The notes beneath the pieces were generated by a model that ran no database searches, had not been told where the DNA came from, and saw only the letters and a program-made list of their open reading frames with translations. Made by a program: the position numbers and the translations under genes. Positions 54,325 to 63,235 of a stretch of 64,000 nucleotides of DNA are shown in pieces (the first letter of the stretch is position 1; the number at the start of each line of letters is the position of its first letter). Origin of the DNA: Herbaspirillum sp. Sphag64 (GTDB taxonomy: Bacteria; Pseudomonadota; Gammaproteobacteria; Burkholderiales; Burkholderiaceae_D); NCBI RefSeq assembly GCF_014192645.1, contig NZ_JACHYE010000001.1, forward strand, positions 812,350 through 876,349, given 5' to 3'.

Positions 54325-54695
54325 AAAGCAAAAACGCAAGCCTGATGAACTACATTTCCGTTTTTGTTTGATGCTACGCCAGGCCTGTCGCCTCGCTCCA
54401 CCAGCCTAAACCACTAAATAGAGCACCAACTGCCTCCGCTGTTTGAGTGGGTTGCAGTCGCCCACAGCCTTGCCTGCAGCACCAGGAAGCACAACATTCA
54501 GCGCGAAATAAATGTTTTATTTGCAAAAACTAGAAAAACAAAACAACAAATTGCTCGATTTAAAACATATAAATTGATTTTTTGTGTTATTTGGTGATAT
54601 TGTTATTTAACGGTGAATTTAATAGCCATCCGGCTAATTGACTTCTGGACGCCCCGCCGTTGGGCGCACACGACTTAGCACTAGATGGAGGATAT
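54325..54695. other. 371-bp gene-free region with a weak terminator
   Basis: CAAAAACG (54329-54336) and CGTTTTTG (54359-54366) form an 8-bp stem with a long loop and may end the GntR transcript. The rest is A+T-rich promoter-like DNA before the next small gene. Confidence 0.4.
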
Positions 54696-54914
54696 ATGGC
54701 CCGCGCTGACACTATGGACCTCATGCTCAATATTTTTGAAACCAGGGCGAGCGCGCTGGACGCAGCAGGAAATGACGAAGGATTACACGAAGCCAGCACC
54801 CGCCTCGCCACCTGGATCGAAAGTACCGAGGGCAAGCTAAGCCAGCGCGAGCTCATCGCATTGATTCACATCGGCGCGATCGTCTTCCGGGAAGGCGTGC
54901 GGCAGTGGGATTGA
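54696..54914 (+). CDS. Hypothetical protein, 72 aa
   Basis: Not recognised. A small acidic, wholly helical cytoplasmic protein (DTMDLMLNIFETRASALDAA and GKLSQRELIALIHIGAIVFR). GGAGG lies 6 nt before the ATG at 54696, so it is probably expressed. It stands alone between the GntR gene and a divergent orphan gene. Confidence 0.55.
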   Translation: MARADTMDLMLNIFETRASALDAAGNDEGLHEASTRLATWIESTEGKLSQRELIALIHIGAIVFREGVRQWD

Positions 54915-55058
54915 TCCGATAGCAATCTCCAAGAAAAACAATCCGCGCCTGCCACATTCTTTCTTTATTAATTTCTGCAATAAAGAGAAGGGGTTCTCCA
55001 GCCTTTGTTGCGACCAATGCATCCTTCAGGAGCGCATGACAATACTGTTCACCTAAAC

Positions 55059-55086
55059 AAAAAGCCCGCATTTCAGCGAGCTTTTC
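55059..55086. terminator. Bidirectional terminator-like hairpin
   Basis: AAAAGC-C-CGC pairs with GCG-A-GCTTTT around ATTTCA. T-runs follow on both strands, so it could end both the 72-aa gene and the 135-aa minus-strand gene. Confidence 0.5.
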
Positions 55087-55127
55087 TGTGTTCCTATGAG
55101 CTATTCATTGCCCAAATATTTAACTCT

Positions 55128-55535
55128 TCAGGCAGGATAAATACTAAAACCAACAGGAGAAATTCTGGCAATCGTCTTATGGCCTTCCGCTACTGGTGCC
55201 ATTACAGAAAACGGGTCCCTGAGGCTATACATGACAAGCATATATTGATTAGAAGTATAAGTAACAGAGCCGCTGAATTGGATCAGATACTCTCCAGAGT
55301 CATCCGTAGACACTACTAAGTCATTTAGTGTGCTATTGGTTTTGTCATAATTCAGATACCCGTCCGAAAACGACCAATCTGTAATAGTGCTAGTGATATC
55401 GACACTTTTCAGATTTCCTTGCAACTGTTTGGGGACCGCAAAAGATCCCTGAGTATTCAGTGCTGTTGTGTACTGTGGGTAATCTGGATCAACGTAATCA
55501 AAATGACCGCCAGTAAAATTATATGTTTGCGCCAT
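55128..55535 (-). CDS. Hypothetical beta-rich protein, 135 aa
   Basis: Not recognised. Thr/Ser/Tyr/Asp-rich with alternating strands (NLKSVDITSTITDWSFSDGY, GEYLIQFSGSVTYTSNQYML), no Cys, and no signal peptide. The composition is A+T-richer than the surrounding genes and no ribosome binding site precedes the ATG. It may be foreign DNA left near tRNA-Val, or a fragment. Confidence 0.45.
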   Translation of the reverse strand: MAQTYNFTGGHFDYVDPDYPQYTTALNTQGSFAVPKQLQGNLKSVDITSTITDWSFSDGYLNYDKTNSTLNDLVVSTDDSGEYLIQFSGSVTYTSNQYMLVMYSLRDPFSVMAPVAEGHKTIARISPVGFSIYPA

Positions 55536-56119
55536 GACAGTAGTTAATTGAGGTTAAGGATATTAACTCTCCCACACAATTTATTAGTCTGCAAGTTGAT
55601 ACAAAGTGCCTATCCAATAGCTGCCTCCGAGTAGGTTTTTATTGCCCGCGCTCGTGGGCTTTTTTGAGCCTCTGATTGCTTGATCGGGGCCAAAGAAACT
55701 TGGTTCGTTTAGGTATATGGCACCAGGCTAATTCCGGGTATTGAATCACACATAAACGGCCATATTACCAATTTGCGATTAGTACCTCGCGAGGTCAGCG
55801 TCAGTTCACCCGCGATTGTCACCAAACACATTCGGATTTGCCTGCATCTTGCCGCGAAAGTAGGACGCGATACCTAGCACTGGTGCCATGTTTCGTAGAG
55901 CAATTGAAGTTGGGACGAAACAGTTCAGTAACGACATTGATGTGTTCGAGCTTGAGAAGCGCATCCATAAACTTGCCAGCGATGATCGAAGGGTACGCGA
56001 TAAAAGGGCGTAAACGTGAAAAAGCCCCCGCTAACTACTCGGAGGCATTCGCCGGTGACTCGCACCATTGTGTTTCACTTTTGTCTTCTGCCAACATTGC
56101 CCGGATATCCGGAAAATAT
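55536..56119. other. 584-bp region without a supported gene
   Basis: Holds a terminator-like stem GCCC-N8-GGGC with six T (55644-55665, plus strand) and a second imperfect one near 56020-56045 (AAAAAGCCCCCG and CGGAGGC). Short frames here (for example 55838-56125) have no start signals or recognisable product. It adjoins the 3' end of tRNA-Val, a usual integration spot. Confidence 0.45.
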
Positions 56120-56196
56120 TGGTAGGCACGATTGGACTCGAACCAACGACCCCTACCATGTCAAGGTAGTGCTCTAACCAGCTGAGCTACGCGCCT
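56120..56196 (-). tRNA. tRNA-Val (anticodon GAC)
   Basis: A 77-nt cloverleaf on the minus strand: acceptor AGGCGCG paired with CGTGCCT (one G-U), D-arm GCTCAGCTGGTTAGAGC, anticodon stem CTACC/GGTAG around TTGACAT (anticodon GAC), T-arm GTTGGTTCGAGTCCAAT and encoded ACCA end. Confidence 0.95.
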
Positions 56197-56322
56197 AACG
56201 AAGAAGCGAGATTATAGGGGCAATTTTTCTTTTTGGCTAGCTTTCTGAAAAATATTTTAAAAATAATTTCAAAAGCCTTTTCCAGCCCGCCCCCAGCTAT
56301 CTCACACTCACTCCTGCAACCC

Positions 56323-58572
56323 TTACTGCCTGCGGGCTTCCAGCACACCCTTGACGTCGCGGATCACCGTCAAGGCCTTTTGCAATTGTGCGGTAGAGGC
56401 AATTTCCGCTGTAAAGCCCATGCGCGCCTGCCCCTTCACACTCTGCGTACTCACCCCAATGACATTAATCTTCTCACGCAAGAAAATTTCTGAAATGTCG
56501 CGCAACAAACCCTGGCGGTCACCCGCCAGGACAAAAATATCGACCGGATAGACCGTATCCTTCTCCGGCGTACCCCAATCAGTCTGAATCACACGCTCTG
56601 GCGCCTTGGCGCTCATCTCGACAAAGTTCTTGCAGGTCAACCGATGAATCGATACCCCCTTGCCTCGCGTCACAAACCCGACAATGCCATCCGGCGGCGC
56701 TGGCTTGCAGCAACGCGCCAACTGCGTCATCAAGCCATCGGTACCCACCACCAGCACGCCAGACTTAGCACCCTGCACGATACTCGACGCCCGGCTCTTG
56801 CGCGTGATCGATGCCTCATCCGCTTCCTGCTGCTTGTCTTCCTCGCCCTCGTGCAGCGCATTCTCGATCTGCCGCGGACTAAATTCATCCTTGCCCAGCG
56901 ACAGACATAGATCATCGACTTTGCCAAAACCCAGCTTATGCGCCAGCTCCTCCAGATTGACGGCCGTCTTGCCTTCGCGCTGCAGGGTCTTTTCCAGAAT
57001 GGCGCGGCCATGGGCCAGCGTTTCCTGCTGCTCAATGGCGTTGAACCAGGCGCGCACCTTTGAGCGCGTACGTGCACTGACGGCGTAACCCGGACTGAGC
57101 CAGTCACGTGACGGACCGACGCCAGGACCACTCTTAACAGCGATCACCTCCACCGTCTGGCCATTCTTCAACGGCGTATTCAGCGGCACCATCACGCCAT
57201 CCACTCGCGCCCCGCGACAACGGTGACCAAGGTCACTGTGCAGGTGATAAGCGAAGTCAATCGGCGTTGCACCACTGGGCAGCTCCAGCACGCGCGCCTG
57301 CGGCGTCAGCACATAAATACGTTCATCGAGGGTAGTCGACTTGAGCTTTTCCACCCAGTCGCGACGCACGTCTTCCTGCTCCACGACGGCATCAGCCACC
57401 TCACTCTTCCAGGCCAGTAACTGCCGCAGCCAGGCAATCTTTTCATCGTACTTCTGCGCAGCAAAATTGGAGCTGCCACTTTCCTTGTAACGCCAGTGCG
57501 CCGCCACACCATACTCAGCGAAACGATGCATCTCACGGGTACGGATCTGCACCTCCAGAGGGCGACCATCTTCGGCCACCACCACCGTATGCAATGATTG
57601 ATAACCATTGGGCTTGGGCCGGGAAATGTAGTCGTCAAACTCCTTCGGAATCGGCACCCAGATGTTATGGATAATGCCCAGCACGGTATAGCATTGCTTC
57701 ACATCGTCCACGATGACGCGGAACGCCCGTACATCGTAGAGCTCGGAGAATTCCAGATCCTTGCCGCGCATCTTGTTCCAGATGCTGTAAATATGCTTGG
57801 GACGGCCCGACACCTCAGCCGTGATGCCGGCACTCTTGAGCTCGGCATGCAAGCGGTCAATCGCCCGTGCCACAAACTCGGCACGCTCGATACGCTTCTC
57901 TTCCAGCATCTTGGCGATGCGCTTATAGGTCACCGGCTCCAGAAAGCGGAACGACAAATCCTCCAGCTCCCACTTCAGCTGCCAGATCCCCAGACGATTC
58001 GCCAGGGGCGCATACAGATCAAAGGTTTCACGCGCATATTGCGCAGTGGTCTGGTTCTCCAGCTTCTGCTCGGCAAAATAGCGCAACGATGCCACCCGCG
58101 ACGCCAGCCGCACCAGCACCACCCGCATATCTGACGCCATCGCCAGTAACATCTTGCGCAGGGTTTCCACCTGCGCCGCGGCGTGCTGCGCAGCATTTTT
58201 GCCGCGCATGACTTCTTGCGGATACGCAAAGGTCATCCCGTGGAAGCGCATCAACTGGCGCACTCCCGCCACCAGATCGGCAATATCCTTACCGAAACAA
58301 TCCTCGATGGTGCCAGCGATGTCCAGATTGATCACATACAGCTCAAACAACAAACCGGCGATACGGGTCTCCGCGTCGACGTTCAGCGACGCCAGCACCG
58401 TCACCACCTCTTCAGCAAACGCTAATGCGTCCTGCCCGGTAGCGATGGACTTATTACGATAGATAGGGGCGACAAACGCCCGTGCCTCGATCACCCGGGC
58501 ACTGTCTTCCGGACTTAATCCAGCGATGAGGGAATCAACAACCTCTTGCGATGCGGCGACTACGGAAACCAT
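56323..58572 (-). CDS. relA: (p)ppGpp synthetase, RelA type
   Basis: A 749-aa RSH protein controlling the stringent response. The N-terminal hydrolase-like domain lacks the catalytic HD: the expected position reads LLFELYVINLD, so hydrolysis is unlikely. The synthetase domain has DVRAFRVIVDDVKQCYTVLG and PIPKEFDDYISRPKPNGYQS, where EFDD is the EXDD pattern of monofunctional RelA. TGS (IYVLTPQARVLELPSGATPI) and C-terminal ACT domains follow. AAGGA precedes the ATG. SpoT must be elsewhere. Confidence 0.95.
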   Translation of the reverse strand: MVSVVAASQEVVDSLIAGLSPEDSARVIEARAFVAPIYRNKSIATGQDALAFAEEVVTVLASLNVDAETRIAGLLFELYVINLDIAGTIEDCFGKDIADLVAGVRQLMRFHGMTFAYPQEVMRGKNAAQHAAAQVETLRKMLLAMASDMRVVLVRLASRVASLRYFAEQKLENQTTAQYARETFDLYAPLANRLGIWQLKWELEDLSFRFLEPVTYKRIAKMLEEKRIERAEFVARAIDRLHAELKSAGITAEVSGRPKHIYSIWNKMRGKDLEFSELYDVRAFRVIVDDVKQCYTVLGIIHNIWVPIPKEFDDYISRPKPNGYQSLHTVVVAEDGRPLEVQIRTREMHRFAEYGVAAHWRYKESGSSNFAAQKYDEKIAWLRQLLAWKSEVADAVVEQEDVRRDWVEKLKSTTLDERIYVLTPQARVLELPSGATPIDFAYHLHSDLGHRCRGARVDGVMVPLNTPLKNGQTVEVIAVKSGPGVGPSRDWLSPGYAVSARTRSKVRAWFNAIEQQETLAHGRAILEKTLQREGKTAVNLEELAHKLGFGKVDDLCLSLGKDEFSPRQIENALHEGEEDKQQEADEASITRKSRASSIVQGAKSGVLVVGTDGLMTQLARCCKPAPPDGIVGFVTRGKGVSIHRLTCKNFVEMSAKAPERVIQTDWGTPEKDTVYPVDIFVLAGDRQGLLRDISEIFLREKINVIGVSTQSVKGQARMGFTAEIASTAQLQKALTVIRDVKGVLEARRQ

Positions 58573-58584
58573 GAATCCTTGTTT

Positions 58585-58935
58585 TTACTTTTGTGCAGCG
58601 ACGATAATAATTTCGACCAGCAATTCTGGACGGGCCAATTTGGCTTCCACGGTAGCACGCGGTGGCGCATGACCAGCAGGCACCCAGGCATCCCAAGCAG
58701 CATTCATGCCTTCGAAGTCCTTGATGTCGGCCAGATAAATCTGGGTCGACAAAATATGCTCTTTGCTGCTGCCAGCCTCAGCCAGCAAACGGTCGATATG
58801 GCCCAGCACCTCGCGGGTCTGACCTTCAATCAATTCGGAAGTCTCTTCCGCAATCTGCCCGGCCAGATAGACCGTACCGTTGTGAATTGCCACCTCAGAA
58901 AGGCGTTTACCGACGTGAAGACGTTGCACTGACAT
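58585..58935 (-). CDS. RidA/YjgF/UK114 family protein
   Basis: A 116-aa trimeric enamine/imine deaminase-family protein. Landmarks are NGTVYLAGQIAE, GQTREVLGHIDRLLAEAGS, ILSTQIYLADIKDFEGMNAA and W, and the final PPRATVEAKLARPELLVEI, in which the Arg contacting the substrate carboxylate (RATVE) is present. Lies 12 nt upstream of relA in the direction of transcription and may be cotranscribed. Confidence 0.92.
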   Translation of the reverse strand: MSVQRLHVGKRLSEVAIHNGTVYLAGQIAEETSELIEGQTREVLGHIDRLLAEAGSSKEHILSTQIYLADIKDFEGMNAAWDAWVPAGHAPPRATVEAKLARPELLVEIIIVAAQK

Positions 58936-58969
58936 GATGTTTCCCTGTTGAAAATATTGGTTGATGCGC

Positions 58970-59845
58970 TCAGACCGCAGCGCCTAGCAAAAAGTCCCTG
59001 GCCAGCTTGATCTGTTCGGCCTGCACGAAAGTCGGTGCATGCCCTACCCCCGGCACCTCCACCAGCGTCGCACGCGGGCCACGCTGTGTCATTGCCTGCG
59101 CCACCTCCGGCAACAGCAGATCAGACGCTGATCCACGCACCAGTAAGGTCGGACAGGTAATGGCGTCATAGGCGGCCCACAAAGCCGCCTCACCCATACT
59201 GGCAGCCTCCGGCGTCATGGTCTTGAACGGTTCGGCCAGAGCCAAATCGTAATGACGGCGCCACTTGCCCTGCTCATCCTGACGCAATACATCCGACGCC
59301 AGCTTGTGCCATTGCTCATCCGTATGCGGACCAAAACTGGCCGAAATGGTGCGGATATAGAGCGCCGCCTCATCAAAACTGTCGAAGCGTATATCCTGCC
59401 CGATGTACTCGCCGATGCGCGCCAATGCCGACGCATTGATCGACGGCCCGATATCGTTCAACACCAGACGGCGAATCGGATTCTCTGGCAACGATGCCAG
59501 CGCCATCCCGATCAATCCGCCCATGGAAGTCCCGAACCAGTCGACCGTCTCCGCATCCAGGCGTGCCAGCAGGCACACCATGTCGCTTACGTATTGCGGC
59601 ACCACGTAATACTGCGGATTACGCAACTTGCCGGAGCGGCCACGGCCGACCACATCAGGGCAAATCACGCGATAGGTCTCGGCAAACTCCCGCGCCATGA
59701 TGTCAAAATCATCACTCACCCGGGTCACGCCGTGCACGCACACGAGCACATTCGGATTATGCGGATCACCCCACTCCTTGTAAGCCATGGTGTGCAAACC
59801 GGCGGGAGAGATGCATTGCACTGTTTTCAGAGCAGCCTGAGTCAT
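58970..59845 (-). CDS. Alpha/beta hydrolase
   Basis: A hydrolase of about 291 aa. The oxyanion region is VLVCVHGVTR, the nucleophile elbow GTSMGG (Ser in WFGTSMGGLIGM), a cap domain follows, and the acid and His are in VRGSASDLLLP and VPGVGHAP. The start at 59845 (MTQAALKTVQCIS) is taken; an ATG at 59881 would add 12 residues, and neither has a strong ribosome binding site. Substrate unknown. Confidence 0.85.
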   Translation of the reverse strand: MTQAALKTVQCISPAGLHTMAYKEWGDPHNPNVLVCVHGVTRVSDDFDIMAREFAETYRVICPDVVGRGRSGKLRNPQYYVVPQYVSDMVCLLARLDAETVDWFGTSMGGLIGMALASLPENPIRRLVLNDIGPSINASALARIGEYIGQDIRFDSFDEAALYIRTISASFGPHTDEQWHKLASDVLRQDEQGKWRRHYDLALAEPFKTMTPEAASMGEAALWAAYDAITCPTLLVRGSASDLLLPEVAQAMTQRGPRATLVEVPGVGHAPTFVQAEQIKLARDFLLGAAV

Positions 59846-60039
59846 ATTGACAGCCTGGGTCAAAATAGAAAGTAGCGACATTTTACTCTGTGCAAGCCCG
59901 CTTTTAGCTTGCTGCCAAAGGAGAAATCAGACAGAGAAATGGGGCTACCAAACGACGGGAATGCGCCAGCAGCCCCAAAAATGTCAGCAGAAATGCCAGA
60001 CTGCGTCGAGATTTGACTGGAACTTAGCGAAGTCGCTGC

Positions 60040-60045
60040 TATAAT
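60040..60045 (+). promoter_or_regulatory. Likely -10 box of the tRNA-Leu promoter
   Basis: TATAAT 50 nt before the tRNA. A TTGACT occurs upstream, but at 21 bp spacing, longer than ideal. Confidence 0.4.
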
Positions 60046-60094
60046 GCCTTCCTTTTTCGGGGGTCACCTCCCCGGAATGCTGCACCAGCAAGCT

Positions 60095-60187
60095 GCCTGA
60101 GTGGTGAAATTGGTAGACACAGCGGACTTAAAATCCGCCGCTTACCCGAGAGGGGGCGTACCGGTTCGATTCCGGTCTCAGGCACCA
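60095..60187 (+). tRNA. tRNA-Leu (anticodon UAA)
   Basis: A 93-nt class II tRNA: acceptor GCCTGAG/CTCAGGC, D-arm GTGGTGAAATTGGTAGACAC, anticodon stem GCGGA/TCCGC around CTTAAAA (anticodon TAA), long variable arm CGCTTACCCGAGAGGGGGCG, T-arm CCGGTTCGATTCCGG and encoded ACCA. An integrase gene starts 188 nt downstream on the same strand. Confidence 0.96.
60163..60187 (+). other. Probable attachment site (3' end of tRNA-Leu)
   Basis: Integrases of this type usually recombine at the T-arm and 3' end of a tRNA. The gene is intact here, so this would be the integrase-proximal att copy; the distal copy should lie beyond position 64000. Inferred from position only. Confidence 0.4.
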
Positions 60188-60218
60188 GAAGCACGTTTTA
60201 AGACGTCCAAAGATATTC

Positions 60219-60257
60219 AAAAACCCGCCTCAAGCTCAACGCTGACGCGGGTTTTTT
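60219..60257 (+). terminator. Terminator of tRNA-Leu
   Basis: AAAACCCGC (60220-60228) pairs perfectly with GCGGGTTTT (60247-60255), followed by a T-run. Confidence 0.8.
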
Positions 60258-60374
60258 GTTTCAGGAGTGTTTTTAACGTCCATTGACAGCCAGATTCTTT
60301 GACAGTACCTTTGACAGTACCCCGATCAGTTTTAACAGTATACGGGCCTCACCTCAGAGATAGGCGCTGTCACC

Positions 60375-61613
60375 ATGCCAAAACTAGCCACTCCACTGAC
60401 TGATATACAAGTCAAGAACTCGAAACCAAAGGCCAGCCCCTACCGGCTGACGGACGGTGGTGGTCTTTACTTGCTGGTCAATCCTGATGGCGCTAAGTAT
60501 TGGCGTATGGACTACCGTCACGCTGGAAAAAGGCTGACGCTGGCATTTGGCAAATACAGTCAGAGTGGGCCTGTTTCGCTTGCTGATGCCAGGAAGAAGC
60601 GCACAGAGGCAAAGAAGTTACTCGACAATGGGATCGACCCCGGCCAGTTCAAGCGGGAAGAGAAGCAAGCCAAGGCCAACGAAGCAGTAAACACCTTTGA
60701 GCGAGTAGCCCGGGCGTGGCTGAGCAAGTCTGCAGCCAAGCGCGCAGAAAGCACGCACAAGAAAAGCGTCACCCTGCTGGAGCAAGACATTTTCCCGGCG
60801 ATAGGCCAGATGCCGATATCTGCCATCAAACCCACCGACGTTCTGGAAGCACTACGCAAGATCGAGCGGCGCGGCGCACTGGAAACGACCAGCAAAGCCC
60901 GGCGATTGTGCAGCCAAGTTTTTAAATATGCGGTGGCCGAGGGTTTGATTGAGCGCGATGCTACGGCTGATATCGGCGGCGCGCTGGCGACCGCAGAAAA
61001 GAAGCACTATGCAGCCATCACCGACCCCAAGCAGGCCGGAGAGTTGATGCGCGCAATCGCTGGGTACCAAGGCAATATCTACTCAGTCGCTGCGCTCAAG
61101 CTCTCCCCTTTGGTGTTCGTTCGCCCAGGTGAGCTGCGCGCCGCGGAGTGGTCGGAAATTGATCTGGATGCCGCCGAGTGGCGCATACCTGCCAGCAAAA
61201 TGAAAATGAAGACTGACCACCTGGTGCCGCTGTCCACGCAAGCCGTGGAGATATTGCGTACCGTTCAGGCGGTCAGCGGTCGGGGTAAGTACGTTTTCCC
61301 TAGCATCCGCACAGGTGAGCGCTGCATGAGTGAAAACACCGTAGCAGCAGCACTACGCAGAATGGGATACGACAGCGAAACCATGACAGCGCACGGCTTC
61401 CGGGCAATGGCGCGCACCATCATGGATGAGGTGCTGGGTGAGCGGGTGGACCTGATCGAGCACCAACTGGCCCATGCGGTGAAAGACCCGAACGGGCGTG
61501 CATACAACCGCACGGCACACCTTCCAGCACGACGCCAAATGATGCAACGCTGGGCTGACTTCCTCGACAGTCTCAAGTCTGGCGCAGAAGTCATACCGTT
61601 TAAGGCAGCATAG
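60375..61613 (+). CDS. Tyrosine-type integrase, P4-like
   Basis: A 412-aa site-specific recombinase. The N-terminal arm-binding domain (DUF4102: LTDIQVKNSKPKASPYRLTD, GGGLYLLVNPDGAKYWRMDY) is followed by a core-binding domain (VARAWLSKSAAKRAESTHKK) and the catalytic domain, with Arg near 246 (VRPGELRAAEW), HGFR near 339-342, HQLAH, and the Tyr nucleophile near 375 (GRAYNRTAHLPARRQMMQRW). Directly downstream of tRNA-Leu; it should catalyse excision and integration of the element. Confidence 0.93.
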   Translation: MPKLATPLTDIQVKNSKPKASPYRLTDGGGLYLLVNPDGAKYWRMDYRHAGKRLTLAFGKYSQSGPVSLADARKKRTEAKKLLDNGIDPGQFKREEKQAKANEAVNTFERVARAWLSKSAAKRAESTHKKSVTLLEQDIFPAIGQMPISAIKPTDVLEALRKIERRGALETTSKARRLCSQVFKYAVAEGLIERDATADIGGALATAEKKHYAAITDPKQAGELMRAIAGYQGNIYSVAALKLSPLVFVRPGELRAAEWSEIDLDAAEWRIPASKMKMKTDHLVPLSTQAVEILRTVQAVSGRGKYVFPSIRTGERCMSENTVAAALRRMGYDSETMTAHGFRAMARTIMDEVLGERVDLIEHQLAHAVKDPNGRAYNRTAHLPARRQMMQRWADFLDSLKSGAEVIPFKAA

Positions 61614-61721
61614 CGCCTACAGTTTTGCCATGCCTACCGCGACGGCGGGAAAACAGACTTTTGCCCCTTTGGTCTGCTGGCATGGCTTCCGAGTTAAAGG
61701 GGTAAGGGGTTAGACATAAAA

Positions 61722-62471
61722 ATGAAATCAACTTTTTCACTTATCAATGCTGAGCATGATGCAAAGTTCATTAGCTACAGGGAATTGATGGAGAGACTCG
61801 CAGACGCAAGCGGGGATAGCTATTCACAGATAGCAAGAGCGCTGAAGCTCAGAAAAACGCATGAAAGAAACGCAATTTGGCGCGGCGGTAAAGAAGGTGT
61901 GTTCATCAAGGATGAGCAAGGCTATTATCTCGCTAATCTTCTGGATGCAACGATAGAGGAAAATACTTTACAAGCGGTATATGATGGCTGGGGGAATGAA
62001 ATCTCATCGCCGGAAAGCTCTGGATGGTGGCGAGATGCTCTAGCATTTGATTTGGAAGTTATTGAGGGATTCTTAACCCCTAATTTATTAGAACCCCAAA
62101 TTCGCTCCGGCTTACAGACTCAAAACAGCCTACCCAAAACAGATGCTGAGATAACGGAAAGATTAAAACGTACTGAGCAAACTTTGGCCGAGGCTATGAG
62201 CCAATCGGAGTCATTAAAAATACAGCTTGGGGAAGCACAAAAAACAATCGATGATTTGCGCCGAATCATCGGTGATCAAAGTGCCATCGCACCTCACAAT
62301 ACGCACTTAATGAAAATCGCTATCCAAGCACAACGCGACTACTGGGGAAATCCAGAGTCCCCTCCAAAACAGGAGGTTCTGATTGGAGAATTAATGGAAA
62401 AATACAGTCTATCAGAGCCTGAGGCGCGGGCCGTCGAGCGGGTAGCGTGTCCAATAAATCGTAAAAAATAA
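61722..62471 (+). CDS. Hypothetical coiled-coil protein, 249 aa
   Basis: Not recognised. The N-terminal third (SYRELMERLADASGDSYSQI, ARALKLRKTHERNAIWRG) looks helix-turn-helix-like. A coiled coil at about residues 142-185 (TERLKRTEQTLAEAMSQSES) separates it from a helical C-terminal part (LIGELMEKYSLSEPEARAVE). A+T-richer than the neighbouring chromosome, as expected of island cargo. Possibly a regulator of the element or a host-interaction gene. Confidence 0.6.
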   Translation: MKSTFSLINAEHDAKFISYRELMERLADASGDSYSQIARALKLRKTHERNAIWRGGKEGVFIKDEQGYYLANLLDATIEENTLQAVYDGWGNEISSPESSGWWRDALAFDLEVIEGFLTPNLLEPQIRSGLQTQNSLPKTDAEITERLKRTEQTLAEAMSQSESLKIQLGEAQKTIDDLRRIIGDQSAIAPHNTHLMKIAIQAQRDYWGNPESPPKQEVLIGELMEKYSLSEPEARAVERVACPINRKK

Positions 62472-62474
62472 ATT

Positions 62475-62578
62475 TTACCCTCAGGGTAAGTTTCCAGTGC
62501 TAGCACAGCTTTCCGCCCACCCTAAGGGTGGATATTGCCATTTACCCTAAGGGCAATATCGCTTGCCCTTAGGGTTAT
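62475..62578. repeat. Four CCCTNAGGG palindromes upstream of alpA
   Basis: TTACCCTCAGGGTAA (62475-62489), CACCCTAAGGGTG (62518-62530), TTACCCTAAGGGCAA (62542-62556) and GCCCTTAGGG (62565-62574) share one core. GATATTGCC (62531-62539) and GGCAATATC (62552-62560) form a further perfect 9-bp inverted repeat around the third. Likely binding sites of the element's own regulator. Confidence 0.6.
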
Positions 62579-62630
62579 GAGCAGTCCTAACCTTGCAGCC
62601 ATGTCTAACAACCACCCAAGAGGTGCAAAC

Positions 62631-62825
62631 ATGGCTGCAATCGTTCTCCGACTTCCACAAGTCAAGGCCAAAGCTGGTCTATCCCGCAGTGCAATCTACT
62701 CCTTAGAAAAAACCGGCGACTTCCCCGCCCGTATCCCGCTGGGTGCTCGCTCAGTCGGATGGCTGGAATCTGAGGTGCAGGCGTGGATTGAAAGCCGCGT
62801 AGCAGCCCGTAAAGGGGCGAAATAA
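62631..62825 (+). CDS. AlpA family transcriptional regulator / excisionase
   Basis: A 64-aa MerR-like helix-turn-helix protein: AAIVLRLPQVKAKAGLSRSA, IYSLEKTGDFPARIPLGARS and VGWLESEVQAWIESRV. AlpA-type proteins activate the integrase or act as excisionase in P4-like elements. The start at 62631 has AGAGGTG 7 nt upstream; an ATG at 62601 lacks such a site. Confidence 0.88.
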   Translation: MAAIVLRLPQVKAKAGLSRSAIYSLEKTGDFPARIPLGARSVGWLESEVQAWIESRVAARKGAK

Positions 62826-63106
62826 TGGCCTCCCGACTCGAATCACTAGCCGCAATCCTCAAGGCCATACCAGGCAATGACAGTGCAGCCCAGCGCACCC
62901 GGATGCTGACAGCAATGGAGCGCCTGGGCCACATCACCACCTTTGAGGCTTCGCGCTATCTCGATTGCTACGACCCGCGCCCTCGTATCCATGAGCTACG
63001 CGGACAAGGCAAGCGGATCAAGACCATCATGCGCCAAGAGCAAACAGAGAGCGGTGTGCATCACTCCGTTGGCGTGTACATCCTGGAGGGCCGCATTGAT
63101 GCATAA
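62825..63106 (+). CDS. Winged-helix domain protein, 93 aa
   Basis: A small basic protein with a winged-helix-like part (RTRMLTAMERLGHITTFEAS, then RYLDCYDPRPRIHELRGQGK) of the kind found beside primase genes in phage-like islands. Start overlaps the alpA stop by 1 nt, so the two are translated together. Likely DNA-binding. Confidence 0.7.
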   Translation: MASRLESLAAILKAIPGNDSAAQRTRMLTAMERLGHITTFEASRYLDCYDPRPRIHELRGQGKRIKTIMRQEQTESGVHHSVGVYILEGRIDA

Positions 63107-63200
63107 CGCAAACCGTTTGACGCCCTCCCCTGCTTGGCCTGATAATCGATTCGTCCCCGAGAAAGAGGGGAACGGGTTTGGCGACCTGATCAACACAACG

Positions 63201-63235
63201 CGCACGGGCCGCGCAATGCGGCTTTTTTACGTGCG
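63201..63235 (+). terminator. Intrinsic terminator within the island
   Basis: GCCGC-GCAAT-GCGGC (63208-63222) followed by six T, nested inside a CGCACG/CGTGCG inverted repeat. It separates the alpA pair from the leader of the primase genes. Confidence 0.7.

Noticed and set aside
55838-56125. 95-codon plus-strand frame next to tRNA-Val
   Set aside because: It runs into the tRNA gene, has no ribosome binding site and no recognisable product; transposase remnant considered but no motif found.
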